Below are positions 31,884 through 41,697 of a stretch of DNA of 64,000 nt, one piece after another (the stretch's first letter is position 1; every line of letters starts with the position of its first letter). Position numbers and translations under genes: made by a program. Source of the DNA: Methylotenera oryzisoli (GTDB taxonomy: Bacteria; Pseudomonadota; Gammaproteobacteria; Burkholderiales; Methylophilaceae); NCBI GenBank assembly GCA_945881735.1, contig CAMCVF010000002.1:155782-219781 (forward strand), written 5' to 3'. The notes under the pieces were generated by a model. That model was not told the DNA's origin. It saw only the letters and a list, made by a program, of their open reading frames with translations, and ran no database searches.

Positions 31884-31982
31884 TCTTAGACTTTAGATTT
31901 TGTTCATAAAGCCCATGCCATTACATAGCCTTTATTTATTTTCAGCAGGTTTTAATTGCCGGCATTTGTTAAAATGTACATT

Positions 31983-32900
31983 ATGGAAAAATTAAACGAC
32001 TCGCTTCACCACTTTTTATTTGATAACACACCTATTCGCGGCAATTTGGTGCGATTAAACGATACCTACCAACATGTATTACAACATCAAACTTTGCCCA
32101 GCGTTTTAAAACAAGCACTGGGCGAGCTAATGGCAGCCAGTACTTTATTATCAGCCACACTTAAAATGGATGGTGCACTTGTTTTGCAAATTCAAAGTAA
32201 AGGTGCGCTGAAATTATTAGTGGTTGAATGCAGCTCCAATTTAAATATGCGCGCCACAGCCAAGTGGGACGTAACGCAAACCAACTTAATAGCTGAAAGT
32301 AGCTTTATTGATTTGGTCAGAAATGGCCAATTTGTGATTACGCTAGATCCAAAAGAAGGTGAAGCCTATCAAGGCATTGTGCCAATTGAGGGCGAAACCA
32401 TCGCCCAAATTCTGCAAAATTATATGTTGCGTAGCCAGCAAATTGATACATCACTTTGGCTTCACTGCGATGAGTTAAGCTCTAGTGGCATGCTATTACA
32501 AAAACTGCCCGATATTGGCGGCACAATAGAGTTAGGCAAAAAAGAAATCGTTGAAGATGCCGATGCATGGAACCGCATGAATTATTTAGCGAATACGGTA
32601 AGAAACGATGAACTACAAAAATTGCCTGCTGAAACATTACTAACAAGGCTTTTTGTAGAAGAAGATGTGCGCTTGTTTGAGCCGAAAACAACGCAATTTT
32701 ATTGCAGCTGCAATAAAAGCAACGTGGCCAGCATGCTGCGTATGCTAGGTGAAGATGAGCTAAACGGTATTTTGGCGGAGTTTGGCAAAATTGAAGTGAA
32801 TTGTGATTTTTGCAATAAACATTATTTGTTTGATGCGATAGATACAGCGCAGTTATTGGCTACGAGTACCAGTATAAGCATTAGCAACGCCAAACATTAA
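31983..32900 (+). CDS. hslO: Redox-regulated chaperone Hsp33
   Basis: A holdase activated by oxidation and heat. The substrate-binding domain (DSLHHFLFDNTPIRGNLVRL, LLSATLKMDGALVLQIQSKG, GIVPIEGETIAQILQNYMLR) is followed by the zinc redox switch with Cys241-Ser-Cys243 and Cys274-Asp-Phe-Cys277, numbered from ATG 31983. All four zinc ligands are present. The frame is open to a TTG at 31956 and has another ATG at 31974; homologues begin at the DSLHHFLF block, so 31983 is preferred. Confidence 0.95.
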   Translation: MEKLNDSLHHFLFDNTPIRGNLVRLNDTYQHVLQHQTLPSVLKQALGELMAASTLLSATLKMDGALVLQIQSKGALKLLVVECSSNLNMRATAKWDVTQTNLIAESSFIDLVRNGQFVITLDPKEGEAYQGIVPIEGETIAQILQNYMLRSQQIDTSLWLHCDELSSSGMLLQKLPDIGGTIELGKKEIVEDADAWNRMNYLANTVRNDELQKLPAETLLTRLFVEEDVRLFEPKTTQFYCSCNKSNVASMLRMLGEDELNGILAEFGKIEVNCDFCNKHYLFDAIDTAQLLATSTSISISNAKH

Positions 32901-32904
32901 AAGC

Positions 32905-33398
32905 TTATTTACACGCAAAAGGTATAAACTTAGCGTCAATAGTGGTGCGGTTATCACCAAACAAAGTCATGTTGACTGGCGGCTTGCCGCTACCGCAAAC
33001 GCAAGCAATAGGAACCGTCTGCGATTCCTCAATTACTGCTGGGCAAATAGATAAAACCTTGCCTTGCAATTGTGGATTGGCTTTATTACCAAATTTCATG
33101 TGAATAACGTCTTTATCAACTTCTAAGGCGGTAATTAAATTACTCACGACTTTATTTGGAGTTGGTAAACCCGCTTCTTGATTCTCCACTGGCAAGGTTT
33201 AAGTGCTTTCCATTGCGCCACTTCTGGCTTTTTTGCAACCTCTGCCAACGGAATGGCTGCCGTTACTTACTCTCTGATAATGCGCACGATGACGAATGAA
33301 ATAGCAATCATCGCCAAAATGCCAATAATCGCTACTACCACCATCATTTCGATCGCTGAAAAACCATTTTGATGACGTTTTAAAAAAAGTTTTATCAT
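32905..33398 (-). pseudogene. Type IV pilin gene, broken by a nonsense codon and a frameshift
   Basis: The start at 33398 has a good AGGAG 8 nt upstream. The frame encodes a short leader MIKLFLKRHQNG, the cleavage site and N-methylated Phe, Glu5 (FSAIE), and the hydrophobic helix MMVVVAIIGILAMIAISF. It stops at 33267-33269 (TAA, codon 44, probably from CAA). Beyond it the same frame reads VTAAIPLAEVAKKPEVAQWK; a one-base loss near 33196 then shifts to LPVENQEAGLPTPNKVVSNL and on to the pilin globular domain, which has three C-terminal cysteine regions (SICPA, ACVCGSG, PFACK). With both lesions repaired it is a normal pilin of about 165 aa. Confidence 0.9.
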
Positions 33399-33430
33399 GG
33401 CGCAAACTCCTGTTCAGCGAAGAACATTTA

Positions 33431-34216
33431 TTAGCTGCATTGCCGTTTGCGTTCAAACAAACAAATCGCTGTGGCCGCCGCAGCGTTTAATGATTCTACC
33501 GCTAAGTCATTACTTTGATGCATTGGAATGCTAATGCGCTTTGTGCAACCAGCTATCGTTTTTTCGCGCAGCCCTGTCCCTTCGTTTCCCATTACAAAGG
33601 CTGTTGCTTGGCTTAAGTCTTGGTCGTACAACGATTCACCATTCATGGTAGTGGCATAGCTATTGCCGTTAAAGCGTTGCAACTGCTCACCCAAGTCGGC
33701 ATGTTCAACAATAGGCAATACAAATTGCGCACCCTGCCCGCCACGCAAGGCTTTGGGCGACCATGCATCGGTACAACCTTTGCTTAAATACACGGCTTTC
33801 ACCCCTGCCGCTGCCGCTGTCCGCAGCATACTGCCCAAATTACCCGGGTCTTGAATATCTTCTAGCATTAATACAAATTGCGGCGCATCAGGTAAATCTA
33901 GCACAGGTATGTTTACCAACGCCAAAATACCCGTACTGCTAACCACTGGTGTAAGCTCTGCATACATCAAGGTTGGCAACATAATTGTGCTCACATGCTC
34001 AAGCTGTTGCATGAGATTACTCGCCTCCAACGTGCTTTTTCCCTCTGGAATAATAATAAGTTCTGGCTCGCCAAATGTTTGCAAATAAGCCTCAATCAAA
34101 TGAACGCCATCTAAAAGCGTTTTGCCTTCGGCTTTTCGTTCACGCGAATTATCCGCCAGCTTTTTTTGGTATTTAAAAATGTGGTTATCGCGGGAGATAA
34201 TATGTTTAAAGCTCAT
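33431..34216 (-). CDS. SpoU/TrmH-family RNA 2'-O-methyltransferase
   Basis: A 261-residue enzyme with an N-terminal substrate-binding domain (AEGKTLLDGVHLIEAYLQTF) and the SPOUT knot motifs: motif 1 LEDIQDPGNLGSMLRTAAA (Asn and Arg conserved), motif 2 FVMGNEGTGL and motif 3 ISIPMHQSNDLAVESLNAAA. It methylates a ribose in rRNA or tRNA with S-adenosylmethionine. It resembles RlmB/YsgA-type enzymes, but the target cannot be assigned from sequence. It lies upstream of the broken pilin gene on the same strand. Confidence 0.9.
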   Translation of the reverse strand: MSFKHIISRDNHIFKYQKKLADNSRERKAEGKTLLDGVHLIEAYLQTFGEPELIIIPEGKSTLEASNLMQQLEHVSTIMLPTLMYAELTPVVSSTGILALVNIPVLDLPDAPQFVLMLEDIQDPGNLGSMLRTAAAAGVKAVYLSKGCTDAWSPKALRGGQGAQFVLPIVEHADLGEQLQRFNGNSYATTMNGESLYDQDLSQATAFVMGNEGTGLREKTIAGCTKRISIPMHQSNDLAVESLNAAAATAICLFERKRQCS

Positions 34217-34367
34217 GGATTTCTTAATTTACGGCAGTTAAACCCATTCTAACTTAGCTGGCACGTTTATTGATTTTATTCGGAGTAAATTAAGCTGTTT
34301 TGTAAAAAATTAGATTTAAAAAATAATAATTAAAAATCTTAAATCAAACATATTAGGAAGTTTTAAA

Positions 34368-34679
34368 ATATCTTTAACAAAACGTTCGGTAACAGAATTA
34401 ATTGGTACCTTTGGGCTAGCGCTTGGTGGCTGCGTCAGCGTGGTATTAGCGGATGACACTCCAGAGTTAGGGATTGGTTATTTAGGTGTTTCGCTTGCTT
34501 TTGGCTCTACGGTGGTCACCAGGGCTTATGAAATTGGCCATATTTTGAGCTATCATTTAAATTCCGCCGTTTCAATCGGCTTAGTGGCAGGTGGTCGTTT
34601 TAAAGTAGCTGAATTGCCACATTACATTGTTGCGCAAGTCACCGGCGCGCTGGTTTATAGGTTTGTGAGCGAAGATTAA
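34368..34679 (+). pseudogene. aqpZ: Truncated aquaporin Z gene without a start codon
   Basis: From 34368 the frame reads [20 protein letters not shown], then [39 protein letters not shown] and [14 protein letters not shown], and stops at 34679. This is the first half of AqpZ (MIP family). The place of the start codon is ATA, 8 nt after AGGAAG, so ATG to ATA is likely. The first pore motif NPA has become NSA. The second half of the channel, with its own NPA loop, is absent; the frame ends after about 104 codons where about 230 are expected. A GTG at 34440 could start a 79-aa fragment, but that would not be a channel. Confidence 0.85.
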
Positions 34680-34696
34680 GCTTTAAAATCATAATT

Positions 34697-34730
34697 AACG
34701 CCAGATTAATGCGGGCGTTTTGTTTTTAAA
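34697..34730 (+). terminator. Intrinsic terminator after the aqpZ relic
   Basis: AACGCC and GGCGTT arms enclose an 11-nt loop and are followed by TTGTTTTT. It ends the aqpZ relic unit before the RsuA-like gene. Confidence 0.65.
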
Positions 34731-34759
34731 TAGAACAAATCGTGCTTTATACTGCACAT

Positions 34760-35494
34760 ATGGCTAAAAAACTCGATTTAAAAAACACTTTAACTTTAGA
34801 AAAAATCTTGAGCAAACAAGGTTTCGGCACCCGCAAACTATGCCGCATTATGATTATCAATGAAGAAATCACCGTCAACGGCGAATTATGCGATGATCCA
34901 GATGCCACATTTGAGCTTGAAAAATTAAGCTTTACCGTCAAAGGCGAGAGGTGGGAGTACCGCGAAAAATCCTACTTAATGCTGCATAAACCCAGCGATT
35001 ACGAGTGCTCACACAAAACCCAGCACCACCCCACTATTTACAGCCTGCTACCGCATCCACTTGTGGTTCGCGATGTGCAATGTATCGGCAGGCTAGATGA
35101 AGACACCACTGGTTTGATTCTGATTTCAGATGATGGCCAGTTTATCCATCGCATGAGCTCGCCCAAATACAAAGTACCAAAAATCTACGAAGTCACCTGC
35201 AAACACCCAGTTAGCGATGAGCAAATCTTGCACATTTTAAAAGGCGTACAGCTGATTGATGAAGATGCGCCAATCGCCGCACTATCTTGCGAAAGAATCA
35301 GCGAAAACGTGATTCACATGACTCTGGCAGAAGGCAAATACCACCAAGTTAAACGCATGGTCGCTGCGATTAGTAACCGCGTTGAGGCGCTAAAGCGTAT
35401 TCAGATTGGTGAATTAAAGTTGCCGGATGATTTAAAAGTGAGGGAATGGAAGTGGCTAAGTGAAGTGGATATGTTGCTGCTAAGTGTAAAGTAA
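34760..35494 (+). CDS. RsuA-type 16S rRNA pseudouridine synthase
   Basis: An S4 RNA-binding domain at the N-terminus (LEKILSKQGFGTRKLCRIMI, EEITVNGELCDDPD) precedes the catalytic domain with the aspartate motif GRLDEDTTGLILISDDGQF, SPKYKVPKIYEVTC and the C-terminal EGKYHQVKRMVAAISNRVEA. Length (244 aa from ATG 34760) and order fit RsuA, which modifies U516 of 16S rRNA; RluE or RluF-type specificity cannot be excluded. A GTG at 34742 is also in frame, but the ATG at 34760 (MAKKLDLK) is the simpler start. Confidence 0.88.
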   Translation: MAKKLDLKNTLTLEKILSKQGFGTRKLCRIMIINEEITVNGELCDDPDATFELEKLSFTVKGERWEYREKSYLMLHKPSDYECSHKTQHHPTIYSLLPHPLVVRDVQCIGRLDEDTTGLILISDDGQFIHRMSSPKYKVPKIYEVTCKHPVSDEQILHILKGVQLIDEDAPIAALSCERISENVIHMTLAEGKYHQVKRMVAAISNRVEALKRIQIGELKLPDDLKVREWKWLSEVDMLLLSVK

Positions 35495-35504
35495 AATTTT
35501 ATAA

Positions 35505-35535
35505 AGCCATACAAAAATGTCTTGGCTGTATTTTT
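35505..35535 (+). terminator. Weak hairpin after the pseudouridine synthase gene
   Basis: AGCCA and TGGCT arms around a 13-nt loop are followed by GTATTTTT, about 10 nt after the stop codon. The stem is short, so this is a tentative terminator. Confidence 0.4.
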
Positions 35536-35657
35536 AGCAATTGAATAGAAGCATTTTTTGCAAAATGGCTAGTTTTACTTTCAATGATTGCTCTCATTAA
35601 ACAGCACGAGCTAAGTCTAATTACATAAATTAAAGTTAAGTGAGCATAAAACCATTT

Positions 35658-35686
35658 TTCGCATTCCAAACTTTACCCCGTATAAT
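35658..35686 (+). promoter_or_regulatory. sigma70 promoter of rhlE
   Basis: TTCGCA, a 17-nt spacer and a perfect TATAAT. Transcription would start near 35693, leaving a 5' leader of about 120 nt before rhlE. The rest of the 317-bp gap between 35495 and 35811 holds no other gene that I can see. Long leaders are common for DEAD-box helicase genes and may mediate cold or auto-regulation. Confidence 0.7.
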
Positions 35687-35811
35687 ACGTTCACTCTGCA
35701 AAAACCAATCTGTGCTGCGGCCACTTTTTTATTTCCCACATATTTGTTTGTCTTGATTGGTGTTGTTAACAATGACAACAGGCCAACTTTAGTTTTTTTG
35801 AAAGTTTTACT

Positions 35812-37173
35812 TTGTCTATTGAAATAACCCCTACCCTTAACTTTAACCAGTTAGGCTTAGCTGAACCTATTTTGCGTGCGATCACTGACGCAGGTTATAC
35901 CACCCCAACCCCAATTCAAGCGAAAGCCATACCTGTTGTTTTAGACGGGGGCGATTTACTGGCTGGCGCTCAAACAGGTACAGGCAAAACGGCTGGTTTT
36001 ACTTTGCCTTTACTACATTTATTGCACAGCAAGCCCAAACAAAACAAAGCAGGACAGCCGCGCTGCCTGATGCTAACGCCAACACGCGAGCTAGCCGCGC
36101 AGATTGAAGAATCAGTTAAAACTTATGGCAAATACCTACAATTAAAATCGTTTGTGGTGTTTGGCGGCGTGAATATTAATCCACAGATTAATCGTTTATC
36201 TAAGCAGATTGATATTTTGGTGGCGACTCCTGGTCGTTTATTAGATTTAGCGAATCAGCGCAAAGTGGATTTATCAGCCTTGGAATTTTTGGTGCTGGAT
36301 GAAGCCGACCGTATGCTGGATATGGGCTTTATTCGCGATATTAAAAAACTCTTGGCTATGTTGCCAAAGCAACGCCAAAACCTGCTGTTTTCTGCTACGT
36401 TTTCTGATGGAATTAAACAATTAGCCGATGGCTTATTGCACAAACCTGGCTTTATTGAAGTGGCACGCCGCAATACGGCCTCTGAAATGGTGGAGCAAAC
36501 TGTGCATCTGGTTAAGCAAGCGCATAAAGCCAGTTTGATGAGCTATTTAATTAAAACCAATAACTGGCAACAAGTATTAGTTTTTACCCGTACCAAGCAT
36601 GGCGCAAACCGTTTGGCGGAAAAAATGATTAAAGATGGTATCCCAGCTGCGGCGATTCATGGAAACAAAAGCCAAAGCGCACGCACTAAAGCACTGGCGG
36701 ATTTTAAAAATGGTGATATTCCTGTTTTAGTGGCGACTGATATTGCCGCGCGCGGCTTGGATATTGATCAGTTACCGCAAGTGGTCAATTTTGAATTGCC
36801 TAATGTGCCAGAAGATTATGTGCATCGTATTGGCCGTACCGGCCGAGCTGGTAGTAGCGGCGCAGCGATTTCATTCGTGGATTTTGAAGAAGCGAAATAC
36901 TTAAAAGATATTGAAAAATTAATTAAGCGTGAGATTCCAAAAGTATCGGTTGAAGGCTTTCAAGCGCCAATGCACATAGAGCCAGAAGCACCGCGCCGCC
37001 CTAGAAACCAGCCGCCAAGAAATAAGCCAGCAAGCCGCCCACAGGGTAATAGCCAAAAGCCAGCGCAAGGTAAACCGCAGGCTAAAAGGCCTTCACAGCC
37101 AAAACCTTTTCAAAATATGCAGCAGCCTAACGGCAATCAGCCTGCGCATCATAGTGGAAATAGAGGAAAATAG
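35812..37173 (+). CDS. rhlE: DEAD-box RNA helicase RhlE
   Basis: A 453-residue ATP-dependent RNA helicase. Motifs: Q motif [12 protein letters not shown], Walker [22 protein letters not shown] ([13 protein letters not shown]), SAT (FSATFSD), [12 protein letters not shown] and [10 protein letters not shown]. The tail of about 75 residues is rich in Pro, Arg, Gln and Asn, typical of the RhlE group used in RNA turnover and ribosome assembly. The start is a TTG (MSIEITPT); no ATG is available before the Q motif. It overlaps nothing but is only 2 nt from the UPF0178 gene. Confidence 0.95.
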   Translation: MSIEITPTLNFNQLGLAEPILRAITDAGYTTPTPIQAKAIPVVLDGGDLLAGAQTGTGKTAGFTLPLLHLLHSKPKQNKAGQPRCLMLTPTRELAAQIEESVKTYGKYLQLKSFVVFGGVNINPQINRLSKQIDILVATPGRLLDLANQRKVDLSALEFLVLDEADRMLDMGFIRDIKKLLAMLPKQRQNLLFSATFSDGIKQLADGLLHKPGFIEVARRNTASEMVEQTVHLVKQAHKASLMSYLIKTNNWQQVLVFTRTKHGANRLAEKMIKDGIPAAAIHGNKSQSARTKALADFKNGDIPVLVATDIAARGLDIDQLPQVVNFELPNVPEDYVHRIGRTGRAGSSGAAISFVDFEEAKYLKDIEKLIKREIPKVSVEGFQAPMHIEPEAPRRPRNQPPRNKPASRPQGNSQKPAQGKPQAKRPSQPKPFQNMQQPNGNQPAHHSGNRGK

Positions 37174-37175
37174 AT

Positions 37176-37637
37176 TTGAAAGTGTGGGTGGATGCAGACG
37201 CTTGTCCGGTGTTGATTAAAGAAATGCTATATCGCTCCGCCATTCGCACTGGCGTCAGCACTACTTTAATTGCCAATGCATTTTTGCGCGTGCCGCCCTC
37301 ACCTAATATTTTCTCTATTCAAGTAGATAAAGGCTTTGACGTGGCCGATAATTACATTGTGCAAGCGGTTGGAGTGGGCGATTTAGTGATTACGGCGGAT
37401 ATTCCACTAGCGGCGCAAGTTGTAGCAAAAGGCGCGCATGCTTTAAACCCACGTGGCGCGATGTATTCTACCGCGAATATTGCAGATCGCTTAGCCATGC
37501 GCGATGTGATGGATGAGTTGCGTAGCCAAGGCGCCGAAATTGGCGGACCTGCATCATTTAACCAAGCCGATAAACAAAAATTTGCGGCGGAACTAGATAA
37601 GTTTATGGCGCGTCATATAAAAATAAAAAGGAATTAG
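37176..37637 (+). CDS. UPF0178 (YaiI/YqxD, DUF188) protein
   Basis: A 153-residue protein starting with a TTG directly at the conserved motif MKVWVDADACPVLIKEMLYR. Also present are VDKGFDVADNYIVQAVGVGD, VITADIPLAAQVVAKGAHAL and NPRGAMYSTANIADRLAMRD, all hallmarks of DUF188. The fold resembles PIN-like nucleases with acidic residues, and the function is unproven. It begins 2 nt after rhlE, so it is probably translated from the same message, and the lipocalin gene follows 4 nt later. Confidence 0.9.
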   Translation: MKVWVDADACPVLIKEMLYRSAIRTGVSTTLIANAFLRVPPSPNIFSIQVDKGFDVADNYIVQAVGVGDLVITADIPLAAQVVAKGAHALNPRGAMYSTANIADRLAMRDVMDELRSQGAEIGGPASFNQADKQKFAAELDKFMARHIKIKRN

Positions 37638-37641
37638 GCAA

Positions 37642-38211
37642 GTGCAAAAGTGGTTATTGATATTGTTAAGCTTTAGTTTGTTGAGCTGTTCTAATCAGAT
37701 AGAGGGCTTAAAAGTCGTTGAGAATTTGGATGCCAATCAATACTTAGGCACATGGTACGAAATTGCGCGGCTTGACCACAGCTTTGAGCGCGATTTACAA
37801 AATGTAACAGCGCAATATATCAAAAACGAAGATGGCACGATTAAGGTGATTAATCGCGGCTATAACGTCAAGAAAAATGAGTGGAAAGAAGCAGAAGGTA
37901 AAGCGCGATTTGTGGAACCAGCCAACGCAAATGGCACCTATAACGGTAAATTAGAAGTCTCTTTTTTTGGCCCCTTTTATGCGCCTTACAATATTATTGA
38001 GCTTGATAAACCTTATTACAATTATGTAATGGTCACCAGTGGTAAAGATTATTTGTGGATACTATCCCGCACGCCACAACTGGCCTATCCAATCAAGCAG
38101 CAGCTGATTGCGCAAGCAAAAGTGCTAGGCTTTGCAACCGATAAACTTATCTACGTGTCACAAAATACTAAGGTGATTAAATACAAGGCTGGGCCCCATG
38201 TAAATGAGTGA
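37642..38211 (+). CDS. blc: Bacterial lipocalin (Blc-like lipoprotein)
   Basis: A 189-residue outer-membrane lipocalin. Lipoprotein signal LLILLSFSLLSC with acylated Cys at residue 16, then the lipocalin motif LGTWYEIARLDHSFERDLQN, the strand YIKNEDGTIKVINRGYN, and the closing YVMVTSGKDYLWILSRTPQL. It binds fatty acids or lysophospholipids and is tied to envelope stress. It starts with GTG and is the third gene of a tight rhlE-UPF0178-blc run. Confidence 0.9.
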   Translation: MQKWLLILLSFSLLSCSNQIEGLKVVENLDANQYLGTWYEIARLDHSFERDLQNVTAQYIKNEDGTIKVINRGYNVKKNEWKEAEGKARFVEPANANGTYNGKLEVSFFGPFYAPYNIIELDKPYYNYVMVTSGKDYLWILSRTPQLAYPIKQQLIAQAKVLGFATDKLIYVSQNTKVIKYKAGPHVNE

Positions 38212-38259
38212 TATATAATGTTATTGGTAGGGGCGGTTTCCTGTGCAAGAGACTTTAAT

Positions 38260-38297
38260 TTGGCTTATCTTGTGGTGCTCAAGGACAAGTAAGCCAA
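38260..38297. terminator. Long hairpin between convergent blc and TraB-family genes
   Basis: TTGGCTTATCTTGT pairs with ACAAGTAAGCCAA with a single bulged base, a 13-bp stem with an 11-nt loop. Neither side has a good T tract, so it may be a rho-independent-like barrier, a structured RNA or part of a larger fold: GCGGT near 38233 could pair with ACCGC near 38337. Confidence 0.45.
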
Positions 38298-38350
38298 GTG
38301 CGTTATACAATATCAAACTGCCTGTTTCCTAAAGGCACCGCTCAATATTT

Positions 38351-39229
38351 TTACTTGGCCACTATGCTTAGTTTAAATCCCGCTTTTTTGAACGCCTCAA
38401 TTAAACCTGTTTTACCCGCCAAATGCGATGCACCAACGGCCACAAATACTGGCTTTTCATTGGCTGCTTTAATACTTCGCTCTGCCATCACCACATTTCG
38501 CTCATCCAACAATTTAGTCTTCATTTTTGACCAAATAGACTTTGGCAACATACCACCTGTGATTTCTTCGTCTAAGGCACTGATTTTATCTGAGTCGCCT
38601 TCTAAATAGGCTGCCATTAATCGCTCAAAATCAGCTTCTTTTTGCTCTTTAGTACGTTTTAATACCGAACGTAGCATCACTAATTGTTCTTCACGACTAA
38701 AGTCATCCATAATGCCAAAATGCGCCTTACTGCTTTCTAGGCCATCAATATCTTTGGATAAATCCTCTGAAGTAGACATCAACAAATTGTCTTGTGCAAA
38801 AGGCGTTTGCGGCTTGGGCAAATCAAACACCACTGCCAGCAACCACGGCTTCATGCGCATCGCCGCATCTAAATGCATCACATGAAAATCAGCCAGTTCG
38901 CGCACCTGCTCAATTTCTTGCTCAGTCAGCATCTCACGCAAAGTAGCGTCTTGCATCAATAACACTGTCGGGTCATTGTTATCTTGCTTGGTTTCCATGA
39001 TAAAAGTATCCACACTTTTAATGGCGTCAATCACGCTGGGCGAAAAATTGGTGATGCGATTGTCATCCGTATGCATAGTGCCAAATAGATAACTTACAAT
39101 ACCAGTGGGTGATTCCAGCTTCCAAAATAAGCCTTTTTCGGTGGCTTGCGCCATAAAAGATGTACTGAAGATTAAGCTGGCGACAATAATTTTGGCAGCT
39201 GATTGATAGCTGAAATTAGAAAAAAACAT
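38351..39229 (-). CDS. TraB/GumN-family protein
   Basis: A 292-residue protein with an N-terminal signal (IIVASLIFSTSFMAQA) and the TraB/GumN pattern: FWKLESPTGIVSYLFGTMHT near the N-terminus, the ESPSVID-like SPSVIDAIKSVDTFIMET segment and the C-terminal VFVAVGASHLAGKTGLIEAF. The two GTMH and GASH-L motifs carry the residues proposed for metal binding in the Tiki-like fold. It is presumably periplasmic, and its function in bacteria is not established. It converges on blc. Confidence 0.88.
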   Translation of the reverse strand: MFFSNFSYQSAAKIIVASLIFSTSFMAQATEKGLFWKLESPTGIVSYLFGTMHTDDNRITNFSPSVIDAIKSVDTFIMETKQDNNDPTVLLMQDATLREMLTEQEIEQVRELADFHVMHLDAAMRMKPWLLAVVFDLPKPQTPFAQDNLLMSTSEDLSKDIDGLESSKAHFGIMDDFSREEQLVMLRSVLKRTKEQKEADFERLMAAYLEGDSDKISALDEEITGGMLPKSIWSKMKTKLLDERNVVMAERSIKAANEKPVFVAVGASHLAGKTGLIEAFKKAGFKLSIVAK

Positions 39230-39317
39230 AGTAACCCTTTAAGTTGAAATGCTTTTTAAAGACTTTAAAAATACCAATTTGGTTCAGATTGGTTTTAAAC
39301 TGAATATTCAAAGCTTG

Positions 39318-41528
39318 CTATTTAGTGCGAGCTGGCCTTGCTGCATTTTTAATATTATTAAATGATTTAGGCAAGCCACCATATTTCTTGGCAGGCAGTA
39401 GCTTGTTGGATTTAAATGTACTGCCATCGGACTGCCGAATGGCTCCCATCACAGCAGGCTGAAAAGCAGGCACTAAATGCTTTTTGCTATTACCAATTAG
39501 ATCTTCACGCCCCATTTTCTTGAGTGCTTCGCGCAAGATTGGCCAATTGGCTGGGTCGTGATAGCGGATAAATGCTTTATGCAATTTACGTTGCAAGCCA
39601 TTTTTTGGAATCGGCACATCATCAGAATCGACCGTTACCTTACGTAGTGGGTTTTTACCACTGTGATACATAGCAGTCGCCATTGCCATTGGCGTGGGGG
39701 TAAAGTTTTGCACTTGGTCTAATCTAAATTCATACTTCTTCAGCCACAAAGCCAAGTTCAGCATATCTTCATCAGTGGTACCTGGGTGCGCCGCAATAAA
39801 GTAGGGAATTAAATATTGTTTTTTGCCTGCCTCAGCGCTGAATTTTTCAAACATGGCTTTAAATTCGTCATAAGCGCCCATGCCCGGCTTCATCATCCTG
39901 CTTAAAACATTTTCTTCACTGTGCTCTGGCGCGATTTTTAAATAGCCGCCCACATGGTGCTGCACCAACTCTTTGACATATTCTGGCGATTTCACTGCTA
40001 AATCATAACGTAGGCCAGAACCAATTAAAATCTTCTTCACGCCTTTTATGGCGCGTGCTTTGCGGTATAGCTGAATCAGCGCGCTATGGTCGGTGTTCAA
40101 ATTCTCACATACACCAGGGTAAACACAGCTTAGTTTTCGGCACGATTGCTCAATCTTTTCAGATTTGCAGGCAATACGGTACATATTGGCCGTTGGGCCA
40201 CCAAGATCAGAAATCACACCGGTAAAACCATCCACTTTGTCGCGAATTTCTTCTACTTCTTTCAAAATTGATTCTTCACTGCGGCTTTGAATAATGCGGC
40301 CTTCATGCTCAGTAATACTGCAAAACGTGCAGCCGCCAAAGCAACCACGCATAATATTTACGCTAAAACGAATCATTTCCCACGCAGGGATTTTGGCATT
40401 TTTGTAAATAGGATGCGGTGCACGAGCATACGGCATATCGTATACATAATCCATTTCTTTGGTGGTGAGAGGAATTGGCGGCGGATTCAGCCACACCTCT
40501 CTGTCACCATGTTTTTGAACTAAAGCTCTTGCATTACCAGGGTTAGCTTCTAAGTGCAACACACGCGACGCATGCGCATATAGAATTGGGTCTTTTGAAA
40601 CGGCTTCGTAATCGGGCAAACGCACCACTTGCTTGCTTCTATCGGCCTTTGGTTTGCGCACAATGGTAATTGAGTTGGTTCCTGCTGGCAGTGCAAGTTT
40701 GACGCTAGTTTCGGCACTTTTTTCATCGGTCGCGCAGCTAGCATCGGCTTTGCCCATTTTCATTTCATAGGGGTCAACTGGCTTATCAATCGTGCCAGGG
40801 CGGTCCAACTTAGTACTTTCAATCTCATCCCAACCTTCTGGAATTTGCTTGCGTAAAAAAGCCGTACCGCGAATATCTTGGATATCGGCGACTTTTTCGC
40901 CTTTAGCAACTCTGTGGCTTAGCTCAACCAGCGCACGTTCTGCATTGCCATAAAGCAGAATATCCGCTTTAGAATCCACCAGAATACTGCGGCGCACTTT
41001 ATCAGACCAGTAATCATAATGAGCGATGCGGCGCAAACTGGCTTCAATACTGCCTACTACTAACGGCACTTGACTATAAGCTTCGCGGCAACGTTGTGAA
41101 TAAACTAAAACTGCTCTGTCTGGCCGTTTATTGGGCGCGGCGTCTGGTGTATAGGCATCATCTGAGCGAATTTTTTTATCTGCGGTATAGCGATTAACCA
41201 TGCTATCCATATTGCCGGCGGTAATGCCAAAATATAAATTAGGCTTACCCAATGCTTTAAATGCTTTAGCATCTTGCCAATCAGGCTGCGCGATAATTCC
41301 CACGCGAAAGCCCTGCGCTTCAAGCAAACGTCCAACCAGAGCCATCCCAAAGCTTGGGTGATCGATATACGCATCGCCTGTCACCAAAATAATATCGCAG
41401 CTATCCCAACCTAAAGCATCCATTTCATCGCGCGTCATCGGCAACATTTTGGCAGTGCCGAAGCGTTTAGCCCAATAAGGTCGGTAAGTGTGAATTGGTT
41501 TTGCTAAATTATTGGTGTAAATTTCCAT
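39318..41528 (-). CDS. YgiQ-family radical SAM protein
   Basis: A large radical S-adenosylmethionine protein (736 aa from ATG 41528). The UPF0313 N-terminal domain ([40 protein letters not shown]) precedes the iron-sulfur motif [20 protein letters not shown] with three spaced cysteines. A disordered, Lys-rich C-terminus follows. The reaction is unknown. The open frame reaches a TTG at 41570; the ATG at 41528 is nearer the conserved YWAKRFG start of homologues. Confidence 0.9.
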   Translation of the reverse strand: MEIYTNNLAKPIHTYRPYWAKRFGTAKMLPMTRDEMDALGWDSCDIILVTGDAYIDHPSFGMALVGRLLEAQGFRVGIIAQPDWQDAKAFKALGKPNLYFGITAGNMDSMVNRYTADKKIRSDDAYTPDAAPNKRPDRAVLVYSQRCREAYSQVPLVVGSIEASLRRIAHYDYWSDKVRRSILVDSKADILLYGNAERALVELSHRVAKGEKVADIQDIRGTAFLRKQIPEGWDEIESTKLDRPGTIDKPVDPYEMKMGKADASCATDEKSAETSVKLALPAGTNSITIVRKPKADRSKQVVRLPDYEAVSKDPILYAHASRVLHLEANPGNARALVQKHGDREVWLNPPPIPLTTKEMDYVYDMPYARAPHPIYKNAKIPAWEMIRFSVNIMRGCFGGCTFCSITEHEGRIIQSRSEESILKEVEEIRDKVDGFTGVISDLGGPTANMYRIACKSEKIEQSCRKLSCVYPGVCENLNTDHSALIQLYRKARAIKGVKKILIGSGLRYDLAVKSPEYVKELVQHHVGGYLKIAPEHSEENVLSRMMKPGMGAYDEFKAMFEKFSAEAGKKQYLIPYFIAAHPGTTDEDMLNLALWLKKYEFRLDQVQNFTPTPMAMATAMYHSGKNPLRKVTVDSDDVPIPKNGLQRKLHKAFIRYHDPANWPILREALKKMGREDLIGNSKKHLVPAFQPAVMGAIRQSDGSTFKSNKLLPAKKYGGLPKSFNNIKNAARPARTK

Positions 41529-41697
41529 GCGGTACTTATATTTAATTCGAGTATTTAAATCAAACGACAACTAAACATTATATTTTACGCTCTAATTGCT
41601 TGATTAAAAAGCTTATATTTGTAAGATTGGTGTAATTTATGTTACTAGTTGACTTAAGAACGCCACTTCATCATCATAAATGGATGGACATTCAAAA

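Noticed and set aside
32905..33195. A separate 96-aa gene
   Set aside because: It is the C-terminal domain of a pilin whose N-terminus lies upstream in another frame; no ribosome binding site of its own.
34440..34679. A 79-aa gene starting at GTG
   Set aside because: It begins in the middle of the first half of AqpZ, has no ribosome binding site and cannot form a channel.
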